DNA of 64,000 bases from Methanospirillum hungatei (lineage in GTDB: Archaea > Halobacteriota > Methanomicrobia > Methanomicrobiales > Methanospirillaceae), in NCBI RefSeq assembly GCF_019263745.1, contig NZ_CP077107.1:806001-870000 (forward strand), read 5' to 3'. Under the pieces are notes generated by a model. That model was not told the DNA's origin, searched no databases, and saw only the letters and a program-made list of their open reading frames with translations. The position numbers and the translations under genes were made by a program. Below are positions 25,937 through 34,608 of this stretch, one piece after another. The stretch's first letter is position 1. Every line of letters starts with the position of its first letter.

Positions 25937-27253
25937 TTAATTTTGAGATTCTGAAAATAATTTTAACATCTTTGAAGAAGGGTAAGTTGATAACGAAGCG
26001 ATATTGTTTGCTAGTTCTATAGGAAGAAGTGCACCTTCATATCTATTACTTATAATTTTTGGAATTGTTGAAATAATCCGTGTGTAACCGATCAAATCAT
26101 CCGGTTGCGGATTTTGTTTATACTTTCCAAATGGTATATTCAAAACCATCATATGGTAGTTGTTTTGTTTTATGAATAATTTCGCTCCATAATTAGTATC
26201 CTTTCCATAAGGTGCACCTCCTATTGGACGACACTGAATATGTTTTTTAATATATTCATCTTGTAACAGAAGAAAGGATTTTTTTGGGGCATCAGGACCA
26301 AGAAATTGCAGATGATCATAAAACATGCCAGATTTTTCCTGACCCATCATATGAATAGGATAACCTGAAGTTTTAGCATATTCAAAGAATTGTCTAATTG
26401 GCTCTACTAATTTTGAATATTGTGCTCTAATTGATAATGGACCATCTTTTATAAAAAGACACTCACTGATTAAATCTTTATGATTCTCCCAAAATATACG
26501 TAATGCTGTAAATAGAAGAAGAGTTTCATGGATAATCATATAAGTAGATGCTATTGTTGGGGGAGCCGAATCTTCACCCATATCAAGATGAAAACCAAGA
26601 AAGTCAGTAATATATATTTCATTTCCACAGACAGAACATATTCCTTTATCTGAATCATAAGGCAGAGAGGTCAAATGTTTTTGATCTTCATGACCATATG
26701 GACATTGAAATTCAGGTAAGCCATCTCTAGAATCACTCCATTTTTTATAAGCTATCCATTTTAACGTATCAAGGATTTGTCCATCCATATTAGGTGATGT
26801 ATCACAAATAGAATGATAAATCGTATCCCTAATTGTATCATAAATGGTTTTACCTTCAGTCCAGGTATTCCTTAATGGTAATATTGTTGAATGGGATGTT
26901 ACTGATTCTCGAAGAATGTCTTGTATTACAAAAGGGTGAGGAGTCTCTGGATCTACTTTTTCTAAAGCATAAGTATCCAGTTTCAATAAAGCAGTCTTTA
27001 TAAAAGAAACTGATGAATAGGGATATTGATCATGATCAATTTGTTGAAGAGATCCATCCACAACAAAAATGTATTTCAAAGTCTCTTCAGCAGCAGGTAA
27101 TGGCGACCAATTAATTGTATTACATTCTTCTGGTCGATATTGTTGATTAAAATTCGCTAATAGTTGTTTGACTAATGGATAATCCATAACCTCAAGATGT
27201 CCAAGTCTACTTGCTCGCTCACCAGGTAATCTTGAACCCTGTTGATACGGCAT
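25937..27253 (-). CDS. nurA: NurA-like nuclease with zinc-binding insert
   Basis: 438 residues. NurA catalytic features are present: IFVVDGSLQQ with Asp66, and LFIKDGPLS near 275 with the second essential Asp, followed by the C-terminal stretch YHMMVLNIPFGKY. Between them lies CPYGH...ICSVCG (around 190-215), a four-ligand zinc-ribbon-like insert that typical NurA proteins lack. NurA is a 5'-3' exo/endonuclease that works inside the HerA hexamer during DNA-end resection. Its start overlaps the herA stop as TAATG at 27251-27255, so it is the last gene of dam-herA-nurA. Here it is likely a defence or element effector rather than the housekeeping copy. Confidence 0.8.
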   Translation of the reverse strand: MPYQQGSRLPGERASRLGHLEVMDYPLVKQLLANFNQQYRPEECNTINWSPLPAAEETLKYIFVVDGSLQQIDHDQYPYSSVSFIKTALLKLDTYALEKVDPETPHPFVIQDILRESVTSHSTILPLRNTWTEGKTIYDTIRDTIYHSICDTSPNMDGQILDTLKWIAYKKWSDSRDGLPEFQCPYGHEDQKHLTSLPYDSDKGICSVCGNEIYITDFLGFHLDMGEDSAPPTIASTYMIIHETLLLFTALRIFWENHKDLISECLFIKDGPLSIRAQYSKLVEPIRQFFEYAKTSGYPIHMMGQEKSGMFYDHLQFLGPDAPKKSFLLLQDEYIKKHIQCRPIGGAPYGKDTNYGAKLFIKQNNYHMMVLNIPFGKYKQNPQPDDLIGYTRIISTIPKIISNRYEGALLPIELANNIASLSTYPSSKMLKLFSESQN

Positions 27254-29262
27254 TAATTACTCCTATCAGTGGATTCAGTACAGCAAAATTTATTTGCTTG
27301 AATCGGGATGACAAATCGATTTGAACGTGTTAATATTCGAACATATCCTTGAGTTTTGGTTTGTAAGATATCCTCAATTAGACCTTCATATGCAACGTTC
27401 AATCTCGCTAACTTATCAACTTCTGGTCTTGAAGATATATGTGTTACAAAAAAGTTTTCCGTTTGAGCTAATAAATCTTGACTGATAGTTGAAGGAGATT
27501 GTGTGGAATATACCATTCCTAAATGGTATTTTGCTCCTTCTTTTGATATTCTATTATAGATACTTGTTACCTTACTATCATCAGAAGGGAATAGATTATG
27601 TGCCTCTTCAAAGTATAATTGAATATAATGATCTGACAATTTATTTTCTGAAAATAATTCCACTTGGTGTTCAAAAATAGATTTAGACAACCATTGTGAA
27701 AAATAATTCATGACTTCTGGATGAGCATTACTTAAATCTAAAATTATTGTCTTCCCGAGCGATAATGAATTGAGTATTTCAGTAACAAAATTTGCTGCAT
27801 CTTTATCATGATAAATTCGATAGGGCAGAATTTTTCTAGGTCCACTTGCAGATTGTGATCTGGGTACCAAAAATTCTAGTAATGCTTCATCATCAGAATC
27901 AAATAAGGGATTATTATTAGCACTTTCTAACCTTGGTAAATGTGAATTTCTATTTCGTTCAGCAAAGAGTTGTAACTCAATAAGCAATTCATCTAAAGTG
28001 GTTACATTTTCAGGCATTTGACGATCATTTGCTTCATAGATCTCTAACCTTTGTTCTCTACCAAAACGTGGATTGACTCCACCATAGTGTTGAAGAGTGC
28101 TAAAGTTTGCAGGAAATCCTGCCTTATGAAGAATTGCCCAATACATCAGAATTTTTCGATTTGCACGAGTTCTATCACCGAAACCCATCTCTTGTATACT
28201 TGCAAAAGACGGAATTTCTACGGAAAGGAAACTAGAGATATAATTTGAAAGGTGTGATTCCTTTTCTCGAATCAACGTACCTAATAAGTGATGAGAAATA
28301 TCAGGATTTGAATAGAAATCTAATCTCAAAGGCTTTGAAACAGTGTTTTCTTTAGGAGTGATTGCATAAACATCACAATCAGAAGAATAAGCAGATGCTA
28401 GGGAAGTACTATCATCTTGCGGGTTATCATTAGCATATTCTCCATTAATATCAAAAATCACCTGACCAACAGAATGCTTTCTTTTATCTGTAGTGGATGG
28501 ATTCAAATGAGTTGTTTTTATCAAACTTTCTGCTATGATTTTAACAATATTACTCTTACCTGTTCGCGTTTTTCCGAACATTGCAGTTCTAGTTCCCTTA
28601 AAATCATCGGTTGATACAATAACGGGAACATTAGGTAATTTACAATCAGGTAATTTCAAACGACATTCAGTAAACCTCAATTTTCCAATTTCAAATAGAT
28701 TTTGTGATGGTTGAATTGAATTAATTATTAAATCAAGAAGTTCATCTGACGGCGAATAAACAAAATATTTATGCGCACTAACAATATTATTCAAATCTCC
28801 AGAAAATTCAATAACATTAGAGAGTTCAGGATGTGGATAATACATGCCTAAAAATGAAGTTTTTAAAGCACCCCATTGTAGTTCACTTTGAGTAAAAACA
28901 TCCAATTCAGGCATTGACTTTTTATGTAATTCAAAATAGGTTTGCTGTTTCTCTTTTTTCAATGGTTCATCAGCTGTTCCATCAACCCTGAGTAAAGAAA
29001 AGTGCGGAGTATATTTAGTATATTCAGCAGGTACCATTATTAGTAAAGAATTACGGGGAATGCCCCCTACAGCAATTTTAAATGCGTCAGAAGTTACAAT
29101 AGTTGCAGTATTATACCCTATTTCTAAAACAAATCCAACAAACCGATAATGTGCATAATCTTTACCTTCGAATTTTCTTTGTTCATCCTCTAAAAAATTA
29201 ATCAATACTCTAATCGGATGGTTTTGTAATGCAATATCGTTGCTTAAAGTTTTCAAATTCAT
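27253..29262 (-). CDS. herA: HerA-like DNA-translocating ATPase
   Basis: 669 residues. An N-terminal beta-rich HAS-barrel region (FVGFVLEIGYNTATIVTSDA) is followed by Walker A GKTRTGKS at 230-237, a long insert, Walker B LYFEEAHNLF near 550, and VYSTQSPSTI with a C-terminal tail, the FtsK-HerA pattern. HerA forms a hexamer that pumps double-stranded DNA and binds NurA. It is longer than the roughly 500-residue housekeeping HerA; the extra residues lie between Walker A and B. Both ends are coupled by TAATG overlaps to dam (upstream) and nurA (downstream), implying fixed stoichiometry. Confidence 0.85.
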   Translation of the reverse strand: MNLKTLSNDIALQNHPIRVLINFLEDEQRKFEGKDYAHYRFVGFVLEIGYNTATIVTSDAFKIAVGGIPRNSLLIMVPAEYTKYTPHFSLLRVDGTADEPLKKEKQQTYFELHKKSMPELDVFTQSELQWGALKTSFLGMYYPHPELSNVIEFSGDLNNIVSAHKYFVYSPSDELLDLIINSIQPSQNLFEIGKLRFTECRLKLPDCKLPNVPVIVSTDDFKGTRTAMFGKTRTGKSNIVKIIAESLIKTTHLNPSTTDKRKHSVGQVIFDINGEYANDNPQDDSTSLASAYSSDCDVYAITPKENTVSKPLRLDFYSNPDISHHLLGTLIREKESHLSNYISSFLSVEIPSFASIQEMGFGDRTRANRKILMYWAILHKAGFPANFSTLQHYGGVNPRFGREQRLEIYEANDRQMPENVTTLDELLIELQLFAERNRNSHLPRLESANNNPLFDSDDEALLEFLVPRSQSASGPRKILPYRIYHDKDAANFVTEILNSLSLGKTIILDLSNAHPEVMNYFSQWLSKSIFEHQVELFSENKLSDHYIQLYFEEAHNLFPSDDSKVTSIYNRISKEGAKYHLGMVYSTQSPSTISQDLLAQTENFFVTHISSRPEVDKLARLNVAYEGLIEDILQTKTQGYVRILTRSNRFVIPIQANKFCCTESTDRSN

Positions 29263-30107
29263 TAAAACATCTCTTCTTTGATTGAAAAAATTATGACTTC
29301 TCCAGGATTTGTGGACAATTGTCCAGGATTAGAACCAGTACCAATATCTGGTTGAAACATACGGTTTTTCTTATAGAGTTTAACAATATCAGGATGTGAT
29401 GAATTAGTCATAACCCATTGAACACCCCTTTTGGTTGCTCTTTTCAAAGCATTGGCTAGTCTTTTTTGATCAGGATAAGCAAAAATACCATAGCGATAGT
29501 GTTCGTTAAGCTGCTCTTTCTGCCCCGGACAATAAGGAGGATCAAGAAATAGAAAATCACCATCCACACTTTCATCAATTATCGCATTAAAATCACTGCA
29601 TTTCAAATCAGCTTTTTTAAGTCTCTTTGCCACATCAATTAGATCTTTCTGATCAATTACCCACCGTCTATCTTGACCACCATATCCAACATTGAATTCA
29701 CCATTGGTATTATATCTCCACATTCCTTTGAAACAAGTTCGATTTAAATAAAGTATTCTCGCTGCCCTTTCTAATAAATGAAGATCTTCTGGATTCATAT
29801 TTCGAATCTCATAATATCCATCTTTATTATCTGGATAACTACAGTACAATTTCCAAACAACTTTAGGATCTTTCCTAATTCCTTGATAGAGATCGATTAA
29901 TTCACTATTTATATCAGATAATACCGCTCTTTTCGGATTTAAATGAAAAAATACTGCTCCCCCACCCAAAAAAGGTTCAACATAATATTGGATATCATTA
30001 AGATTATGAGGAAATAAATGAGAGAAATTTTGAATGAAACGCTGTTTCCCCCCAGGATACCGCAAAATAGAAAGATTCTTTGAACTATTGTTAATATGAC
30101 ATATCAT
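29262..30107 (-). CDS. dam: D12-class DNA adenine methyltransferase in the HerA-NurA operon
   Basis: 281 residues. Motifs: LRYPGGKQRF at 16-24, AdoMet site YVEPFLGGGA at 42-51, catalytic LDPPY at 188-192. It methylates N6 of adenine at an unknown site. First gene of the operon; its stop overlaps the herA start (TAATG at 29260-29264). A methyltransferase in front of a translocase and a nuclease suggests self/non-self marking, with HerA-NurA attacking unmethylated DNA. It is only distantly similar to the other D12 enzyme at 4127-4993, with shared motifs but little else. Confidence 0.87.
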   Translation of the reverse strand: MICHINNSSKNLSILRYPGGKQRFIQNFSHLFPHNLNDIQYYVEPFLGGGAVFFHLNPKRAVLSDINSELIDLYQGIRKDPKVVWKLYCSYPDNKDGYYEIRNMNPEDLHLLERAARILYLNRTCFKGMWRYNTNGEFNVGYGGQDRRWVIDQKDLIDVAKRLKKADLKCSDFNAIIDESVDGDFLFLDPPYCPGQKEQLNEHYRYGIFAYPDQKRLANALKRATKRGVQWVMTNSSHPDIVKLYKKNRMFQPDIGTGSNPGQLSTNPGEVIIFSIKEEMF

Positions 30108-30334
30108 AAAATCGCTTAAACATAATACGAATCACTTCTCACACGATCATTAAATCAATTTACTACATTTGGTTGACTTATTAAAGACACTTAATTTAAT
30201 GACAATCATATGATAATAATTTATTAATATCTTACGAAATGCCTCTGAATAATCTATTTAAAGATTTAAGATTATGGAAAAAACATAACTGTTAAGCATT
30301 TTTTAAACACACACCACCCACCTGTGAGTAATTA
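30108..30334. other. Promoter region of the dam-herA-nurA operon
   Basis: 227 AT-rich bases with no credible gene. Because both flanking genes are on the minus strand, it should hold the promoter for dam and the end of int(C). Several TATA-like words (for example ATTAATAT and TTTAAAGA) occur but none can be singled out. Confidence 0.4.
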
Positions 30335-31344
30335 TTAATATAATTGAACATTACCCCATCTTTCCATATACTTATCATAAAGAGATTCAGACGTGATCTG
30401 CTTATAAGATCTGAATTGAACTGATGATAAACCATGACACATTATCATATTTTTAAAGGTCTCATTAAATTCAAGTAAATCACTTTGCTGTTCAAAAAAC
30501 TTCCTCATATCTTTCAACATAATCTTGTCAGTAGTGTGTCGTAATAAGACAGGATTTTTTGATAACCAGCGAACACATTTATCCTTCTTAAACAACTTCT
30601 TATCTAAATCCTTCCCTTCTACCAACTTTTTCAATAATCGTACTAATACCGGATGAAGCGGCACACGATGACTTATCCGTGTTTTATCCTGTTCTCCAAA
30701 TACTTCAAGGACAGGTTTTTCATTATCTAATACTGAAGTCAACTGCCATACTTCCAATGTTTCACTGACGATCGGTCGCTGACCAGTATATGCAAGAAAT
30801 AGAATTTGAGAGACATATTCTAATTTCTGAACATCAGAAAGATCACTTTGATGAACATGATCAATTATATTAACTATGTCCTCTTTCACAATTATTCGCT
30901 GATTGAGATTTCGTATGCGAAGATTTTTAGGTAAAACAAGTTTGCTTTTCAAGTAATCGATATTGTATCCCTTTTTTAGAGATAACTCATGCATAAATTT
31001 CTTAACGAAATTAAAGACTTTTAATCGTGAATCGCGATCAGTATAATGACTGATTACATAGTCTCTCAATTGAGTGATTGTTTCTTCATCGATGATACCC
31101 TGTGTATAATCCCAAAGTATCTGATATGACTTTCTTTTCCATTGCAAAGAATTATATGCAAGACCTATTGTTTGTTCTTTAAAGTATCGATCTAACTCTA
31201 CTTTGTTAAATACGAAGAAATGTTCGAGATAAGTATTATCTATAGGAGAATTAACGTTGAATTCAGAAGAAGGAAAACCGGCGCTTCTCTCCGGATTATC
31301 GGGCCGTGTAAAGGCGGTGTCATAACCAACTAGACCATAGGCCC
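30335..31344 (-). CDS. int: int(C): catalytic half of the split SSV-type tyrosine integrase
   Basis: The frame is open from the repeat at 31344 (and a few codons beyond, to a TAA at 31352-31354) down to 30335; a TTG at 31147 is the only near start. Catalytic residues, numbered from that TTG: Arg124 in YTGQRPIVSE, Lys212 and Arg215 in LKDMRKFF (archaeal KxxR), His238 in CHGLSS and Tyr248 in FRSYKQ, ten residues on, as in XerD-type enzymes. In the circular element, int(N) supplies the start and 100 residues, and the joined frame is exactly 437 codons with stop. It mediates recombination between the element and tRNA-Val. Confidence 0.88.
31303..31344 (-). repeat. Right attachment core (attR), truncated tRNA-Val copy
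   Basis: 42 bases identical to 16644-16685. It is the 5' part of tRNA-Val without its 3' half, so it cannot make a tRNA. It lies in frame within int(C). Confidence 0.93.
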
Positions 31345-31371
31345 TTGCGCCTTACAAGGTATACTTCTGAC

Positions 31372-31379
31372 CATATAAG
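31372..31379 (-). promoter_or_regulatory. Displaced chromosomal tRNA-Val TATA box
   Basis: The minus strand reads CTTATATG 28 bases upstream of the truncated tRNA copy. This is probably the original chromosomal promoter. After integration it points into the tRNA fragment and int(C), and could drive int(C) transcription. Confidence 0.55.
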
Positions 31380-31391
31380 CATTGCCTATTT

Positions 31392-31832
31392 CTATCCAGC
31401 AAAATTATGATACACATGCACATTAAATAACCCAGATGCCATGTACCGCTGCCTATCTTCTATCATCTCAGTCGGACTGTCAACAGCAGTATACAGATTT
31501 ACCTGGACCCACCCTTTTCCCATCGGTTTCTCAGGTTCAGGGGCTGCGAGTGGGGCCATCTTACCATTCGGTGCAATTATTCCAGCAGGAACAGGAGCGG
31601 TTACATTCAGGGACGGATTTGAATGATCCCTGGATTCATCAGAAAAAACCAACACCGGACTACTCTTTTCTGACACCACTGGAATATCACTTGGAAAATC
31701 CTCAAAAATGAGCAGATTTCTCGTTGGAATAATCTCATCAGGCGTTCCGGAGATCTGCAGAGGCATGATGATAACCGGTAGTACGATGATCAAGAACAGT
31801 ACAGGAAACAGAATATAATGAATTATTCGCAT
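31392..31832 (-). CDS. Membrane-anchored extracellular protein of unknown function
   Basis: About 146 residues from ATG 31832 (MRIIHYILFPVLFLIIVLPV), a single N-terminal membrane anchor or signal; the open frame extends upstream to 31883 but adds a non-signal-like leader. The rest is proline-rich and polar (APVPAGIIAPNG, APEPEKPMGKGW) and ends in a compact segment WVQVNLYTAVDSPTEMIEDR. No family recognised. It lies just outside the right attachment site, so it belongs to the chromosome. Confidence 0.5.
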   Translation of the reverse strand: MRIIHYILFPVLFLIIVLPVIIMPLQISGTPDEIIPTRNLLIFEDFPSDIPVVSEKSSPVLVFSDESRDHSNPSLNVTAPVPAGIIAPNGKMAPLAAPEPEKPMGKGWVQVNLYTAVDSPTEMIEDRQRYMASGLFNVHVYHNFAG

Positions 31833-31952
31833 GCTCCCCCTTGCATGCAGCATCCCAGGGCATAATCCGGTGTATAACCCCACCAGTCACACCTGAGAAT
31901 GCCCGGTATACATTATTCTGGTGGGGCAAGAGAAAAAGTCTCTGGTTTTACC

Positions 31953-32618
31953 TTATGTTCCAGATTGGTGTGTCAGAATATCCCGTCCATGAATGAGCCA
32001 GGATCTCCCTACTTTCCGTGCAGAGATCTTATTTTCTTTAATGTATTTTCGCATGGTCGAGACAGATACACCCAATGCTACTGCTGCTTCTGTCTGCGAA
32101 TATTCCTTATCAGGCCTGACCTTCATAGAACCCATCTCCATCGCATCCATAACCGGAGCGACCGGTTGACGAGGAGTTTTTACCAGTGCCTCTTCAGAAA
32201 GATTCCCAGCCGGAGGGAGATCAGAATCTATGACCCCGGTCACTGATACATGGGTTGCCGGACTAGTCAGTGCCATTGTATTTGAAATCGCTGTGGGAAG
32301 AACCGATGGAAATACAGGACCGGACACATGGGTATTACTTTCAAGCAAGGTAATCCGGCGTTCCAGTTCGGTTATCAAAGCGCCATGCCGGGCAATCGTA
32401 ACCGAGAGCTCTGGCGGGCATGATGGTGAGTGTGGTACATCTCTCGCTTCCCCCACCATTTCCTGAAATGACGGGGCCGTGCCCTGCTGTACAGCCTGGA
32501 CATATGACGAGATAATATCCCGGATAAGTGCTGAAAGAGTAGTACTCTGGTTTTCTGCAATTTCCAGCAGTTCATCAATATGTTCCTCATCAAGAGATAT
32601 TGTCAGATCTTTTCTCAT
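31953..32618 (-). CDS. Transcription regulator: ribbon-helix-helix plus excisionase-like helix-turn-helix
   Basis: About 221 residues from ATG 32618: MRKDLTISLDEEHIDELLEI...STTLSALIRDII is an RHH domain. A variable proline/threonine-rich linker follows, with a short coiled stretch near the RHH domain, and the C-terminus (YSQTEAAVALGVSVSTMRKY...ARKVGRSWLIHGRDI) is an excisionase/MerR-type winged helix. Similar proteins are common in Methanospirillum-type genomes. It is monocistronic and divergent from the HAD gene. Its closeness to attR is suggestive of excision control, but its base composition matches the chromosome. Confidence 0.65.
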   Translation of the reverse strand: MRKDLTISLDEEHIDELLEIAENQSTTLSALIRDIISSYVQAVQQGTAPSFQEMVGEARDVPHSPSCPPELSVTIARHGALITELERRITLLESNTHVSGPVFPSVLPTAISNTMALTSPATHVSVTGVIDSDLPPAGNLSEEALVKTPRQPVAPVMDAMEMGSMKVRPDKEYSQTEAAVALGVSVSTMRKYIKENKISARKVGRSWLIHGRDILTHQSGT

Positions 32619-32787
32619 ATTGTCCAAGACCAAAACGTCTCGTACACCTCCGCTGATTCGCGAATGAAAATATGAGCGATACTTGAATATGGTTTTACCG
32701 ATACCCTCCGTAATCAGACAATATATTTCTTCGTCCATAAGCAGAGAGAACCATAGTATGGTACGAAAGAAACCTTAGTACCCTCAC

Positions 32788-33483
32788 ATGCCAAAGATAC
32801 CATACAATATTCCAGATGCAATTCTGTTTGACCTGGACAATACACTCTGTACATTCATAGATGCGAAATTAGCCGCCTGTAGGGCTGTTGTTGAACACCT
32901 GGGAGCAGGAGATGAAAACGAGCTGTTTGAGTACTTTCTCCGCCCGGTTCATTCATTTGAAGACAACCATCACATTCTTGATTACATCGACGAGAAAAAA
33001 ATAACCACGCCGACAGATACCAGTCAGATAACTCGCCTCTTTGAAGAAGTAAAGATCGCACATGTCACGCCATACCCAGGAGTGCATGAGACCCTTAGCC
33101 ATCTGAGCGGGCAGGGGATCAAAATGGCTGTCGTTACTGATGCTTCGATGCCACAGGCTATCCGACGATTACACAAATGTAACCTTGCACAATATTTCCA
33201 GGCGGTTGTCACTCCGGACAAATCTGGGAGATCAAAACCTGACCCTGCCTCATTTATCCTCGCACTAGATGAACTCCAGGTTTCTGGCACTATATGGCTT
33301 GTGGGGGATTCAATCAGGAGGGAAGTACTGCCAGGAAATCAACTTGGATTTGTTACCGTCTATGCCCGATATGGCGATTACTTCTCGTGTAATAACCCTA
33401 ATTGTTCACCATCATATATAATAGACCGATTTCCTGATCTTCTTGAGCTTGAGGGGCTGAATTCAATAAAAAAGACAGGTTAA
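32788..33483 (+). CDS. HAD-superfamily hydrolase
   Basis: 231 residues. HAD motifs in order: ILFDLDNTL at 12-20 (nucleophile Asp), VVTDASM near 114 (motif II Thr), KPDPASF near 150 (Lys) and WLVGDSIRRE near 171 (metal-binding Asp). A helical cap lies between motifs I and II, class I as in phosphoglycolate phosphatase-like enzymes. The substrate is unknown, probably a small phosphorylated metabolite. Its end overlaps the end of the histidine kinase gene by four bases (convergent). Confidence 0.8.
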   Translation: MPKIPYNIPDAILFDLDNTLCTFIDAKLAACRAVVEHLGAGDENELFEYFLRPVHSFEDNHHILDYIDEKKITTPTDTSQITRLFEEVKIAHVTPYPGVHETLSHLSGQGIKMAVVTDASMPQAIRRLHKCNLAQYFQAVVTPDKSGRSKPDPASFILALDELQVSGTIWLVGDSIRREVLPGNQLGFVTVYARYGDYFSCNNPNCSPSYIIDRFPDLLELEGLNSIKKTG

Positions 33484-34532
33484 TTTCCAAACCGATACGT
33501 ATCAGGTGGAAAAATCATCTCAAACCGTGCACCCTCTCCAAAAGTACCGGTCTCCCGGATAGAAATTCCAGTGATATCCAGAATTTCTGCGGCAAGATAT
33601 AGCCCATATCCCCTCCGGTCAGCATAATTCCTTGAAAAAATCCGTTCTTTGAGGTCAGGCTCAATACCCGGTCCTGAATCTTCTATTATGAGAACAAGAC
33701 CTTCAGGATCTTTTCGAAACGAAAAACTAATATGGACGCCTTTTCCTCCATACTGAAGACTGTTTCGGACGATCTCATAAATAATCGCATCAAACATCCG
33801 GTCAACATAGATGAAAAGACCGGTAACGTTCACATCGCTAGTTACCATCTCTGAAAACTCATACCGTTCCAGAATTTTTGTTATTGAAGATTCTGCTTCA
33901 ATGAAACCAGGTGGTCTGATTCCAAGATCCTGATATGTCCGGGTAAGTTCTGCAACTCTCCGGATTCGTTCTCCAAGGTCACGACTCTTCCGAAGCAGCA
34001 GTCGCACCTCTTCATCATCGACAATCTCATCAATTATGTCAACATAGCCGACAATACCCATGATAAGATTGGTGATATCATGACGAACGATAGCATTAAA
34101 ATAGTTCAGCTTCTCATTTGCCTTCCTGACCGCACGTTCAGAACGAATATGATCCTGAATAGATCCTGATTCTGGTTCTGTTTCTGGTTTCACATCTTCT
34201 TTCTCTGCCCAGATAAGAGAAAACCGACCATTTGAAAGTCGTGAGATAGAACCAGGCCATACCAGATCTGTTCCAGGAATGGTAAGACGAATTTTTTTTC
34301 CTGCACCGAGTGACAATTCTGATCCATCCCGGTACATCTCATGGATTAAATAGGCTATATCCGGCGGAAAAATACTCTCCACCGGCATATTTTCTGTTAT
34401 TATTGAGGTTATACGCTCACAGGGTGATGAGAAAACCAGTGTTCCGTCATCATCCCAGATAAACCAGCAGACCCCGGGTTTTAATAGCACTTCCCAATCA
34501 TGGACCCTGTCACTACTGGATGTATTGATCAT
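33480..34532 (-). CDS. Sensor histidine kinase
   Basis: 350 residues, no membrane segment. The N-terminus is a PAS-like region (WFIWDDDGTLVFSSPCERIT); phospho-acceptor histidine lies in FNAIVRHDITNLIMGI near 148, and the ATPase domain has an N-box (EIVRNSLQYGG near 262), G1 box EDSGPGIEP near 290 and G2 box GYGLYLA near 313. It autophosphorylates in response to a cytoplasmic signal. No response regulator is adjacent. This RHDI-type kinase is common in Methanomicrobia. Confidence 0.82.
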   Translation of the reverse strand: MINTSSSDRVHDWEVLLKPGVCWFIWDDDGTLVFSSPCERITSIITENMPVESIFPPDIAYLIHEMYRDGSELSLGAGKKIRLTIPGTDLVWPGSISRLSNGRFSLIWAEKEDVKPETEPESGSIQDHIRSERAVRKANEKLNYFNAIVRHDITNLIMGIVGYVDIIDEIVDDEEVRLLLRKSRDLGERIRRVAELTRTYQDLGIRPPGFIEAESSITKILERYEFSEMVTSDVNVTGLFIYVDRMFDAIIYEIVRNSLQYGGKGVHISFSFRKDPEGLVLIIEDSGPGIEPDLKERIFSRNYADRRGYGLYLAAEILDITGISIRETGTFGEGARFEMIFPPDTYRFGN

Positions 34533-34608
34533 TTATATCCGGCACTATAGCATCTTCTGATACTCTTATTTATAACATGATAGTTTCTTCATATGACCTG
34601 GATCATTA

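Larger units (their letters stand above)
16644..31344. mobile_element. 14.66-kb SSV-type integrative element in tRNA-Val
   Basis: The element is bounded by the 42-base repeats and flanked by the two halves of its own integrase gene, all features of fuselloviral/pNOB-style elements whose attP lies inside int. It is AT-rich compared with both flanks. Cargo: two RHH regulators, Fe-S-type helicase, primase-like protein, two small coiled-coil proteins, ApeA-like HEPN protein, a Prim-Pol-like gene broken by an insertion sequence, and dam-herA-nurA. No capsid, portal, packaging or conjugation gene is recognisable, so it is more like an integrated plasmid or satellite carrying defence genes than a complete virus. 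Both int halves are intact, so excision could restore int if a recombinase acts in trans. Confidence 0.88.

Noticed and set aside
16644-31344. Complete integrated virus
   Set aside because: No capsid, portal, terminase or virion gene could be recognised; HerA could in theory be a packaging ATPase, but its coupling to NurA argues against that.
31392-32618. Genes right of attR as part of the element
   Set aside because: They lie outside the 42-bp repeat and have chromosomal base composition, so they are treated as host genes despite an excisionase-like domain.
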